Below, piece after piece: positions 7,598 to 14,544 of a DNA stretch of 27,858 bases. The stretch comes from a virus. Under the pieces are notes generated by a model that was given only the letters and a program-made list of their open reading frames with translations, was not told the DNA's origin and did no database searches. Made by a program: the position numbers and the translations under genes. The stretch covers positions 1 to 27,858 of IMG/VR virus record IMGVR_UViG_3300028374_000052, one strand, 5' to 3'. Numbering within the stretch: position 1 is the stretch's first letter; every line of letters starts with the position of its first letter.

Positions 7598-7625
7598 AAC
7601 GTTTGTTGTTTAATGTTTTATTATA

Positions 7626-7659
7626 ATACAATATACGAAAATTAATTGGGATAAGCAAA
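7626..7659 (-). promoter_or_regulatory. promoter P1, Bacteroidota-type with extended conserved spacer
   Basis: On the minus strand TTTG (7659-7656), a 20-nt spacer and TATATTGTAT (7635-7626) match the Bacteroidota housekeeping promoter layout (TTTG / TANNTTTG). The 34-base element differs at only four positions from P2 (8120-8153), including 21 identical bases across the spacer end and -7 region. Confidence 0.7.
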
Positions 7660-7663
7660 TAAT

Positions 7664-8098
7664 TTAGCGATTATATGTTAAAGAATTTAATTCTGTAATT
7701 ACTGAATCAGTCACTTTACAATTTAAATTAGTTTGTTTAACAATTTCCTTTTTGGAAAATCTAACATTAGCAGAATGAATTTCAAGATGCGAATTTCTTT
7801 TAAAAGAATCGATATTAATAGCGAAATCTGTTAATTGTCGTATTTCTTTTGTAACTGTTCTTCCATAAAACTCTTTGGAAAAAACCATTTTAAGATGTGA
7901 AATTAATTTTGTTCCTTTTTTCTTTTTAATAAGAATTTTATCAACAAATTCTAATTTTTCTAAATCAGAAACAAGTTTTGAAAATAATGGTTGAAGAATT
8001 TGAAATTGTTCATTTTCCAACTTGTCTTCTAAATCTAATCTTAATTTAATAAGATTTTTAAGTTCTTTGTCAATTTTTTTAATTTCGTCAGTTGTCAT
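7664..8098 (-). CDS. unknown coiled-coil protein, 144 aa
   Basis: The first 60 or so residues (MTTDEIKKIDKELKNLIKLR and onward) are highly charged and heptad-like, so a coiled coil is likely. The remainder (KKKKGTKLISHLKMVFSKEF; LTDFAINIDSFKRNSHLEIH) is basic and may be globular. It is the first gene behind promoter P2 and is followed directly by promoter P1. Standing alone between two copies of the same promoter suggests strong early expression. I do not recognise the family. Confidence 0.75.
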   Translation of the reverse strand: MTTDEIKKIDKELKNLIKLRLDLEDKLENEQFQILQPLFSKLVSDLEKLEFVDKILIKKKKGTKLISHLKMVFSKEFYGRTVTKEIRQLTDFAINIDSFKRNSHLEIHSANVRFSKKEIVKQTNLNCKVTDSVITELNSLTYNR

Positions 8099-8119
8099 TA
8101 TTTTGTTGTTTGTTTACAT

Positions 8120-8153
8120 ATACAATATACGAAAATTAATCGGGAATAACAAA
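8120..8153 (-). promoter_or_regulatory. promoter P2, near copy of P1
   Basis: On the minus strand TTTG (8153-8150), a 20-nt spacer and TATATTGTAT (8129-8120), 22 bases before the ATG at 8098. It is nearly identical to P1. Directly upstream is a long A-rich tract with AAGTAGAAAAAAAT (to 8171), which could act like an UP element. Confidence 0.7.
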
Positions 8154-8184
8154 TTTTTTTCTACTTTTTTTTTACTTTTTTTGC

Positions 8185-8220
8185 AAAAAAAAAATCCTGC
8201 ACCATTACAGCACAGGATTC
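8185..8220 (-). terminator. rho-independent terminator
   Basis: On the minus strand AATCCTG (8219-8213) and CAGGATT (8199-8193) form a 7-bp stem, extendable by three pairs with two G-T wobbles, followed by a T run to 8185. It lies 30 bases after the stop of the 237-aa gene and ends the unit that runs from the replication block. Confidence 0.85.
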
Positions 8221-8249
8221 CTCCTTTAAACTATTCGAAATAAAAAGGG

Positions 8250-8963
8250 TTATGCTACTGAATTTGCAAAGTTAATTGCTGTTTCTTTTGCTTGTTCTTT
8301 ATTTTCAATTGTATACTCACCTTTACCAAAAGTTTCAGGATAGGGGGCAAAATGAGTACTTCTAATAATTTCATTATTAATATTAGGGTATTCGTATTCA
8401 AAAAAGATTCCGGTTCCTTGAAAGTCACCATTAGGATCTTTTACATCTAATTCTGTTTTAGTAACAATTACTACTTCAATATCTTCAGTAAAAAACCTTA
8501 TCATTTCATCCATGAAGTCTTTTTCATTCTTTGGCATATAAGCTAAGCTACCTTTTTTAATTTCCATTCCTTCTTTAAAACCATAAATTGCTCTATGACT
8601 CCAGCCGAACCATTCTTGAGTTTTTTCAGAGAATCCAATTGAAGCAACTTTATGAGATTCATCGATTGCTTGTGCTATGATTTCTTTTTTCTCTAAAAAT
8701 TTTGCCATCGTTTTATCTCCAATATAAGAACCATCTACAACAGAATAAGCAGATTCCATATAAAATGCTTCATCAGATTCAAACTGATGTTTTTCTTTTT
8801 TAAGGATATAAAATTGAGTTTCTTTTATAACATCTGATTCTAATATCTCAAAATTTTCTGAAATAGATTCTGAATAACTTTCAAATATGAGACCTTCAAA
8901 AAAAGATCTCCATGTTTCTTGTTCTGTTAATTCTAATCCTAAATATTTTTCTGTTAGATTCAT
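8250..8963 (-). CDS. unknown protein with GWSHRAI motif, 237 aa
   Basis: I chose the ATG at 8963 (MNLTEKYLGLELTEQETW), one base after the upstream stop (TAATATG), over a TTG nine codons upstream inside that gene. The N-terminal third is acidic and helical. The middle carries VASIGFSEKTQEWFGWSHRA followed by IYGFKEG and IKKGSLAYMPKNEKDF, a compact segment with conserved-looking aromatic residues that I associate with uncharacterised phage proteins. The C-terminal part has YPNINNEIIRSTHFAPYPET. There is no membrane segment. It is the last gene of the 14.5-8.2 kb unit and is followed by a terminator. The function is unknown. Confidence 0.75.
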   Translation of the reverse strand: MNLTEKYLGLELTEQETWRSFFEGLIFESYSESISENFEILESDVIKETQFYILKKEKHQFESDEAFYMESAYSVVDGSYIGDKTMAKFLEKKEIIAQAIDESHKVASIGFSEKTQEWFGWSHRAIYGFKEGMEIKKGSLAYMPKNEKDFMDEMIRFFTEDIEVVIVTKTELDVKDPNGDFQGTGIFFEYEYPNINNEIIRSTHFAPYPETFGKGEYTIENKEQAKETAINFANSVA

Positions 8964-8964
8964 A

Positions 8965-9444
8965 TTATTCTTTTTCTTTAAAACTCTCAAAATTTTGAAA
9001 GGTTAATGCTGGTAAATCGATATAAACATTGAGCTTCTTTTTCTTCTTATCTGAAGGTAGATCACCTGATCCTGCTTCTTGTTCTGCAAAATCAGTTTGT
9101 GAGCCTGGATCTCCTGGAAAATTAATAGGCCCTGCTCCTGGAGTATTTGCAACGGTTGCAGTTGCTGCTTCTTTTAAAGGTTTAACTTTTTCACCTTTAG
9201 GTTCTTTTAATAACTTAAATAATTCTGAACTACTTAAGTCGTGCATCAACTCTAAATCTATTGAGTCATATTTCCAAACTGCTTCTTTATCACCTTTTTT
9301 CTTTTGGCCATATACAACAATGTCATCCTGATCTTTATCTTTAACTACAGTACCATTTTGCTTTTTCCAATTATGGATAAGTATTGCAGCCTGAAAAGGG
9401 AACATTTTTGTATTGGTTTTAAAAACTCCTGATTTACTTGGCAT
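8965..9444 (-). CDS. unknown protein, 159 aa, disordered linker and C-terminal aromatic motif
   Basis: The N-terminal half (residues 1-85) looks globular: MFPFQAAILIHNWKKQNG, DDIVVYGQKKKGDKEAVWKY, then DLSSSELFKLLKE. A low-complexity Ala/Gly/Pro linker follows (ATVANTPGAGPINFPGDPG). The end is a Lys-rich stretch and the C-terminal LTFQNFESFKEKE. That last piece resembles the F-x-x-F leader motif seen at the N-terminus of several neighbours, but here it is C-terminal. The ATG at 9444 lies 11 bases after the stop of the 147-aa gene. It is probably virion- or head-related by context only; no family is recognised. Confidence 0.7.
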   Translation of the reverse strand: MPSKSGVFKTNTKMFPFQAAILIHNWKKQNGTVVKDKDQDDIVVYGQKKKGDKEAVWKYDSIDLELMHDLSSSELFKLLKEPKGEKVKPLKEAATATVANTPGAGPINFPGDPGSQTDFAEQEAGSGDLPSDKKKKKLNVYIDLPALTFQNFESFKEKE

Positions 9445-9455
9445 TTGTTAAAATT

Positions 9456-9899
9456 TTATTTAAGTTCTTTTGGGTAGTCGACTGATAATTCTTTAACATC
9501 ACCACTATCTAATCTTACTTCGATGTGAATCTGTTTTTTATCTTTATCAACTCCAATTCCAACCATTTCTCCACCTTTAGATTTAAATTTCTGTTCTGCA
9601 TAATTAGCAGCCCATTCATGTTCTTCATCAGATATAGGTTCCATTTTAGAAGCTTCATCTAAAATATAATCTGCTTTCGCTGATTCCTTTACTTTCTTTA
9701 AAGATTTCTTAACTTTTTTAATAGTATTTAAAATATCCTCAAGTTCATCCATGTTTACTTCATTGTCAATCTTTAATTGAGCAGCCATGGCAGCTAAGTC
9801 GTCAGCAGTTTTATTTAAGATAAATTGTTTCGACTTGTCTGGAATTACATAAACGTAACCTTCATCGGTGTTTATGAATTCTTTAAATGATTCGTACAT
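9456..9899 (-). CDS. putative head-internal protein, 147 aa
   Basis: It begins MYESFKEFINTDEGYVYVIP, which matches the leader pattern M-x(3)-F-x-[ED]-F-I of the T4 internal-protein type, but the usual Glu of the [IL]-x-E cleavage site is replaced (I-N-T). A helical region follows with MDELEDILNTIKKVKKSLKK, a likely coiled coil, and then an alpha/beta domain with EWAANYAEQKFKSKGGEMVG and a strand-rich end (IHIEVRLDSGDVKELSVDYP). The end resembles a small double-stranded fold, but I cannot name it. It lies between two other short acidic genes. Capsid targeting is an inference from the leader. Confidence 0.7.
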   Translation of the reverse strand: MYESFKEFINTDEGYVYVIPDKSKQFILNKTADDLAAMAAQLKIDNEVNMDELEDILNTIKKVKKSLKKVKESAKADYILDEASKMEPISDEEHEWAANYAEQKFKSKGGEMVGIGVDKDKKQIHIEVRLDSGDVKELSVDYPKELK

Positions 9900-9933
9900 A
9901 GTAGTTATAATTAAGTTTTATTTAAGTGAAAGA

Positions 9934-10185
9934 TTAAAAGCTAATTTTATCTTCTAATTTTTCGAATTGATCTCTAATAGATCTGAACTCTTTGATTATT
10001 TCAGAGTCCACTTCATACTGCTCTAATATTTGTCTAAATTTGACAAATGCAGAAAAAAGTTCATTTGAGGCTTCATTCACTGATTTAGGCATTTCTAAAT
10101 CATTATCTAATCCTTCTCTTGCTTCTAATATTTCTAAGTCCTCTTCATGTTGTATTGATTCGGAAATCTCGTTAAATTGATTCAT
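9934..10185 (-). CDS. unknown acidic helical protein, 83 aa
   Basis: The protein starts MNQFNEISESIQHEEDLEIL and ends IRDQFEKLEDKISF. It is strongly acidic and probably almost entirely helical, with a coiled-coil C-terminal half (FSAFVKFRQILEQYEVDSEI). The N-terminus (F-N-E-I-S-E) is a degenerate form of the neighbouring leaders. It sits between the polyacidic 209-aa gene and the 147-aa gene with short gaps. Small acidic helical proteins in T4-like head clusters are often prohead-core components (gp67/gp68 type), a possible role here without sequence proof. Confidence 0.65.
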   Translation of the reverse strand: MNQFNEISESIQHEEDLEILEAREGLDNDLEMPKSVNEASNELFSAFVKFRQILEQYEVDSEIIKEFRSIRDQFEKLEDKISF

Positions 10186-10200
10186 AATATAATTATTTAA

Positions 10201-10830
10201 TTAGTCTTCGTCTTCTTCCTCTTCTTCCTCTTCTTCATCTTCCTCTTCTTCATCCTTTTTAGGATCTTTCTTATCTTCTTTATCATCCTTTTTAGGATTT
10301 TCTTTCTTAGGCTTTTTCTTGTCTTCGTCTTCTTCTTCTTCGTCCTCTTCTTCATCGTCCTCAGCTTTCTTCTTTGAGTCCTTTTTCATATCTTCTGGAT
10401 TTTCGTCTTCTTCGTCTTCTTCACCGTCTTCTTCTTCCTCGCCTTCTTCTTCTTCCTTTTTCTCTTTGTTCATAGATGAAAATTCTTCAAATGTTAAGAA
10501 TGTGTTTCCGCCTTCATTTTCTTCAAATAATTCTGATTCGTTTGTTGTCATTACTGAGTCGTATATTTTTGTTCCTTTTCTAGAAAGTGATACCTTTTTT
10601 TCTACATCACCTTCTTTTATATTAAATAAACCTGATTTCTTTCGTAACCAAGCTTTTGCGCCTTTTTGAGTTTTTGATACTTCTTTTACAAAAGCAGCCA
10701 ATTGGTCATATGTAACCTCACCGTTCCGAGCAACAAATTCAATTACTTGATTTCTTACTCTTGCAGCTTGATTCACTCTTTTAGGAGGATGACGTTCTGT
10801 GTACTTTCTCTTTATTGTAACTCTAGACAT
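10201..10830 (-). CDS. basic (winged-helix-like) domain plus polyacidic tail, 209 aa
   Basis: Residues 1-95 are basic and look like a winged-helix fold (RVRNQVIEFVARNGEVTYDQ; then KAWLRKKSGLFNI and a SLSRKGTKIYDSV hairpin). A linker contains FLTFEEFSSMNKEKK, an internal copy of the F-x-x-F motif used as leader by its neighbours. The last 85 or so residues are almost only Glu, Asp and Lys, with long acidic runs encoded by repetitive GAA/GAT codons. The combination could mimic DNA or act as a scaffold/core protein that occupies the prohead like T4 gp22/gp67. The repetitive tail may vary in length between isolates. Function not established. Confidence 0.7.
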   Translation of the reverse strand: MSRVTIKRKYTERHPPKRVNQAARVRNQVIEFVARNGEVTYDQLAAFVKEVSKTQKGAKAWLRKKSGLFNIKEGDVEKKVSLSRKGTKIYDSVMTTNESELFEENEGGNTFLTFEEFSSMNKEKKEEEEGEEEEDGEEDEEDENPEDMKKDSKKKAEDDEEEDEEEEDEDKKKPKKENPKKDDKEDKKDPKKDEEEEDEEEEEEEEDED

Positions 10831-10840
10831 TTTTTATATT

Positions 10841-11776
10841 TTAATTTATTAAATTAGCAAAATCTAAACCTTTTATTTTTAGATTTATTTTATTTATCAC
10901 CTCTTTAATATTACTAATATCATTTTTCGTGTATAACCCTCTAGAGGTAATATTTTTATTAAATGTACTCAATAATATTTTATATACTACAATAAACTCT
11001 GGATGATCTTCAAATAGTCTTAAAATAGGTTTATCTATAAATTCTTCGGATATTCTATAATTAGGCGTATCAAACTCAATTCCTTTCAAATTATTTATAT
11101 TCTTATAAAGATATTGATAAATGTATGAGTTCATTAACTGTACATATCTTTTATCTAACTTATCAGAATCAAACTTAATAATAGTATCAACAGAATCTAT
11201 AAAATTCATGAAGTGGTTAACTATGATAACATTAAGATCTTTAGGGATTGTTTTCTTTGCTTTAGGATTGAATGTATAATAATCTCTTTTGCCTGTCTCA
11301 GAAGACGTAAAAATACCTGCTAAATTTGAAGGTTCTTCTATATGGTTTTGGATTATCTCATTTTTCTGATTCGAGTTTAAAGTTCCTTTATATAAAGGTT
11401 CTATTGGGTCGAGTTTTAAAATTTTCGAATATTCATTTAAAGTGTCACTATCAAATGTTCTTATCCCTCCATCATTAACATGATATAGAACTTGTCTATC
11501 CTCGGAGAATCCAATTTTGAACTTGTAACCTTTAAATTTTTTGAGATAGCGTATTGAATTAAAATGTTCTTCCGCTTTTTTGTAATCGGGATTTAAAATC
11601 TTATCTACTAAAGTAATAGGTGATTTATTCTTTTTGAGAATAATACATTTATCTTTTCCTAGGTACTTTACAAACAAAAGGGTTTCCATCCTCTTCTCGA
11701 AAATGAAAACCTCTTTTGATAAAATTTTATAAACAGATTTAAATCCTTTCTGCTTTAAAATTTCTTTTAAATTCAT
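10841..11776 (-). CDS. unknown protein, 311 aa
   Basis: The protein starts MNLKEILKQKGFKSVYKILS and is basic, Ile/Lys/Asn-rich and mixed alpha/beta. Visible segments include LLFVKYLGKDKCIILKKNKS, YKFKIGFSEDRQVLYHVNDG, FTSSETGKRDYYTFNPKAKK, and a long helical part with LDKRYVQLMNSYIYQYLYKN. It has no membrane segment and lacks the F-x-x-F leader of its neighbours. I see no confident catalytic motif. It is separated by 10 bases from the 779-aa gene upstream and from the 209-aa gene downstream, so co-expression is near certain. The function is unknown. Confidence 0.75.
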   Translation of the reverse strand: MNLKEILKQKGFKSVYKILSKEVFIFEKRMETLLFVKYLGKDKCIILKKNKSPITLVDKILNPDYKKAEEHFNSIRYLKKFKGYKFKIGFSEDRQVLYHVNDGGIRTFDSDTLNEYSKILKLDPIEPLYKGTLNSNQKNEIIQNHIEEPSNLAGIFTSSETGKRDYYTFNPKAKKTIPKDLNVIIVNHFMNFIDSVDTIIKFDSDKLDKRYVQLMNSYIYQYLYKNINNLKGIEFDTPNYRISEEFIDKPILRLFEDHPEFIVVYKILLSTFNKNITSRGLYTKNDISNIKEVINKINLKIKGLDFANLIN

Positions 11777-11786
11777 AGTTTATTGT

Positions 11787-14126
11787 TTAATCTAATCCTG
11801 ATTGTAATGCTCCAACTGCAGCACCCCAGTCACCTTTACTTCCGTATTTTTTGATTAATCCGTCAATAACAGCTTTCGCTCTTGATTCTTCAAATTCATC
11901 ACCAAATGCCTTTTTCAAAATAGTCATTCCGTATTCTCTGAATTCTTTTTCATTACTGATTTTTTCTTCATTAATTTCAGTTGATTCATTTGCTTTTTCT
12001 CTTGCATCTCTAATTGCAGCAGCAACTCTTCTTAGTTTTTCTTCTTCAGCAGCAAGTTGTGATTTTACATTTTCAGAATCATCTTTCTTTATTTTCTTTT
12101 TAAGAGCCTTAACATTATTTTCAATTTGCTTGGCATCTTTCATCATTTTGTCAAGTTTACCTTCTGCTAAATATTCATCAGTAATTTCAACTGCTTCGAA
12201 AGTTACATTTTCTTCTGATTCTTTTAAATCAGCAATTGCTGTTTGGAATTCTTCTAAAGTCATATTGCCTGATTGGAAATCTTTAATTAAAGATTCAGCA
12301 GTAACTTCTTCTGTTGACTCAGATTTTTTCATCATCTCAACAATTTTTTCAGCAATTTTATCATGCTTCATTTCAGATGCATCAAGATCAGCTTTACCGT
12401 CTCCATCTACATCGATATGACCAGAAACTTCATATTGCTTTTCTTCTTTTCCTTCATCGATGTCTTCCTTTTCTTTAACATCAACATAACCTTCCATTTT
12501 GCTTTCGCCGTATTTACCTTCATTGCAAGAAGATTCATACATTTCTTTAACGTCTTCAACTCCAGCTTCCATCATTCCGTACTTCATTTCGTACATCATT
12601 TCTGCAACGTTTTTAACAGCAGATTCTTCCATTCCTTTGTATTTCTCAGTTTCTTTTAAACCTTTATACATTTCAGAAATTTCTTCATCTTTTGATTCTT
12701 CGTATTTCCCTTCTCCAATTAAATCCTTTTCAGATTTTTTATCACCACTGTGTTTTTGTTTGTCATCTGATTTTTTATCTCCTTCATCAAACTCTGGAGC
12801 TTTAATTGCTTTTGAAACATCATTATAAATCTTTTTAGATGCTGGTGACATTTTAGGATTAGGTTTGATTTCAGCCTCATTCATAATAAGTACCTTACCA
12901 AATAGAGTGTAAAGTTCTTTCAAGAATTCAGAGCCTTCATTTGTTGCAACTACATTTTCACCTTCTTCATTTGATAACCAAAAGTTATCGTTTGAATTTT
13001 CAAGTGTTAATGAAACTTCATTCGCTAAAATAATTTCAGCAGTTCCATCTGTATCAACTAATACATCAGTAATAGATTTTACAGATTCGAAAGTTAATAA
13101 TATGTTTCTTAAAACGTTTCTATTAGATTCAGAAACATTTTCGTTTAATTCAGCTTTTAAGAAAATATCAACTAATTCAGAATCAGAGTTAGACTCTAAA
13201 AATTCTCTTGCATAATAATCTTTTAATGCATCAAGATCCCAGTCAGATGTATCAATATTAGACTCATTGATTTCTTCTTCAAGTCGTACCATTAATTCAG
13301 CAGCGATTTTCTTAATATCGTCTTTATCAATTTTTACAGAATTAACTCCGTTTTCCTTTTTATACATTTCAAAGAATGAAGGTACTTTGCTTTCCATTTT
13401 TCCTTTTTTACCAGCAGCGATTGCAGCTTTGTAAGCAGGCCCATTGTTAATAACAAATAAAACCACATCTCTTTGTAGATCTTTATCTTTCGATTCACCT
13501 ACCATGTGATATCCTTTTCCGTCACAATGGTCACAGCCTTCGCCTTCGCATTTAGGACACTCTTTTTTCTCTTTTTCTTCAGTTACAGTTTTTGCAACCT
13601 TCTCATCAGCGTCTGCAGCTTTTTTGTCTTTTTTAATATCATCTGTTTCTGGATTTTTACCAGTTTTCTTGATAACATCTTTTGCTACTTTCGTATCAAC
13701 ATCTTCAGCTTCATTTGCTTTCTTCACATAAAGCGACTGATCGCCATCAAATGTATAGTTATCTGGATTAAATCCTTTAAGCTTTTTAGCTTTTTGATAC
13801 TCTTCTGAAGAAAGTTTATCTTGTTTCAAGAGTTTATTTTCTTCAATGATTGTTGACTCATTTATTACAGTTCCTGTAAATTCAGTATCATAAGCAAGCT
13901 CATATGCTTCTCTTATTTGTTGGTTTTCACCAAGCATAGAATCTAATTTCTCAAAGAAATCTTTTCTTTTTTCAGAAGGTAATTCATGTACAGCTTCAAC
14001 TTCGAATTCTTTTAATAATTCAGAAATTGCTGATGTATACTTTTGCTTCGCTTCTTTTTTCTTTTCAAGAGCTTTATTTTCATCTCTTGATAGTTTCCAC
14101 TCAGTAAACGTTTTAATTAGGGCCAT
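11787..14126 (-). CDS. large acidic multi-module protein, probable head-internal or core protein
   Basis: A 779-aa Glu/Lys-rich protein. It starts MALIKTFTEWKLSRDENKAL, a degenerate F-x-E leader. Residues 190-205 form a zinc-knuckle-like CPKCEGEGCDHCDGKG (C190, C193, C198, C201), the same as half of a DnaJ zinc domain. Residues 470-550 are low complexity with recurring GKYEES/GKYGES and MYKG/MYES blocks. IDVDGDGKADLD (571-582) looks like a calcium-binding loop. SLIKDFQSGNMTLEEFQTAI (612-631) resembles a SHOCT-type helix pair. The last 50 residues (MTILKKAFGDEF, then KAVIDGLIKKYGSKGDWGAA) are a compact C-terminal domain of a kind I recall in other aquatic myovirus proteins. Many [IL]-x-E sites could be cut by a prohead protease. 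It follows the 122-aa leader protein by 16 bases. Confidence 0.75.
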   Translation of the reverse strand: MALIKTFTEWKLSRDENKALEKKKEAKQKYTSAISELLKEFEVEAVHELPSEKRKDFFEKLDSMLGENQQIREAYELAYDTEFTGTVINESTIIEENKLLKQDKLSSEEYQKAKKLKGFNPDNYTFDGDQSLYVKKANEAEDVDTKVAKDVIKKTGKNPETDDIKKDKKAADADEKVAKTVTEEKEKKECPKCEGEGCDHCDGKGYHMVGESKDKDLQRDVVLFVINNGPAYKAAIAAGKKGKMESKVPSFFEMYKKENGVNSVKIDKDDIKKIAAELMVRLEEEINESNIDTSDWDLDALKDYYAREFLESNSDSELVDIFLKAELNENVSESNRNVLRNILLTFESVKSITDVLVDTDGTAEIILANEVSLTLENSNDNFWLSNEEGENVVATNEGSEFLKELYTLFGKVLIMNEAEIKPNPKMSPASKKIYNDVSKAIKAPEFDEGDKKSDDKQKHSGDKKSEKDLIGEGKYEESKDEEISEMYKGLKETEKYKGMEESAVKNVAEMMYEMKYGMMEAGVEDVKEMYESSCNEGKYGESKMEGYVDVKEKEDIDEGKEEKQYEVSGHIDVDGDGKADLDASEMKHDKIAEKIVEMMKKSESTEEVTAESLIKDFQSGNMTLEEFQTAIADLKESEENVTFEAVEITDEYLAEGKLDKMMKDAKQIENNVKALKKKIKKDDSENVKSQLAAEEEKLRRVAAAIRDAREKANESTEINEEKISNEKEFREYGMTILKKAFGDEFEESRAKAVIDGLIKKYGSKGDWGAAVGALQSGLD

Positions 14127-14142
14127 TTGTTTCTTTTTAATT

Positions 14143-14511
14143 TTAAATTATGACTGTCTTCGTGCCTTTTTTAGGTTTAAAGTCTTTTTTAATCATTACG
14201 GTTATAATTACAAGTTTCATATTAGTGCCTTCGCCTTCTAACTTTGTAACTAAATTTAAATTGTTCTTTGGATTATAAATGTGAATGAATGCTCCAATAT
14301 CTAATTTGTCAAATATTAGTTCATCAGTTATTTTAGGTAATGCTTTGTCAGCAGTACTAACAATATCTGAATCTGTAATTACAGTTCCTTCATGTCTCCT
14401 TTTTCTTTCATCAGAATGAACGGTTGCATCTATCACAACTTTAATCTTGATATTCTTCTGTATCTTTGCAAGATTTCGTTCTACTATAAATTCATCAAAG
14501 TTCTTAAACAT
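14143..14511 (-). CDS. putative packaged protein with T4 IP-like leader; possible RelE/EndoU-like fold
   Basis: A 122-aa protein that starts MFKNFDEFIVERNLAKIQKN. Residues 1-11 match the T4 internal-protein capsid-targeting sequence (MKTYQEFIAE) and end in I-V-E, the [IL]-x-E site of the prohead protease. The basic body has ATVHSDERKRRHEGTVITDS and ends LVIITVMIKKDF plus a short basic strand. An H-x-x-E-R-x-x-R helix followed by strands ending in a T-V strand recalls the Barnase-EndoU-ColicinE5-RelE nuclease folds found in phage and toxin proteins. That match is weak, seen by eye only. The gene follows UvsW by 31 bases and has a GATAAATA box 26 bases upstream, suggesting late expression. Confidence 0.75.
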   Translation of the reverse strand: MFKNFDEFIVERNLAKIQKNIKIKVVIDATVHSDERKRRHEGTVITDSDIVSTADKALPKITDELIFDKLDIGAFIHIYNPKNNLNLVTKLEGEGTNMKLVIITVMIKKDFKPKKGTKTVII

Positions 14512-14536
14512 AAAGTAGTATTGTTGATTATTTTTA

Positions 14537-14544
14537 TATTTATC
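14537..14544 (-). promoter_or_regulatory. candidate T4-type late promoter box
   Basis: The minus strand reads GATAAATA followed by TAAAAATAA, ending 26 bases before the ATG at 14511. It is one base from the T4 late consensus TATAAATA. It overlaps the UvsW stop (TGATAAATA). Such octamers are expected a few times by chance at this base composition, so only the placement supports it. Confidence 0.35.

Noticed and set aside
10201-10480. Near-tandem GAA/GAT repeats as a CRISPR or satellite array
   Set aside because: The repeats are in frame and encode the acidic tail of a protein; there are no spacers or regular repeat units.
10319-10669. Long plus-strand frame of mostly Ser and Phe
   Set aside because: It is the antisense shadow of the Glu/Asp/Lys-rich tail gene (GAA/GAT repeats read backwards).
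11851-12828. Several plus-strand frames of 98-189 codons
   Set aside because: Antisense shadows of the acidic 779-aa gene; their Ser/Phe/Leu composition has no protein-like motif.
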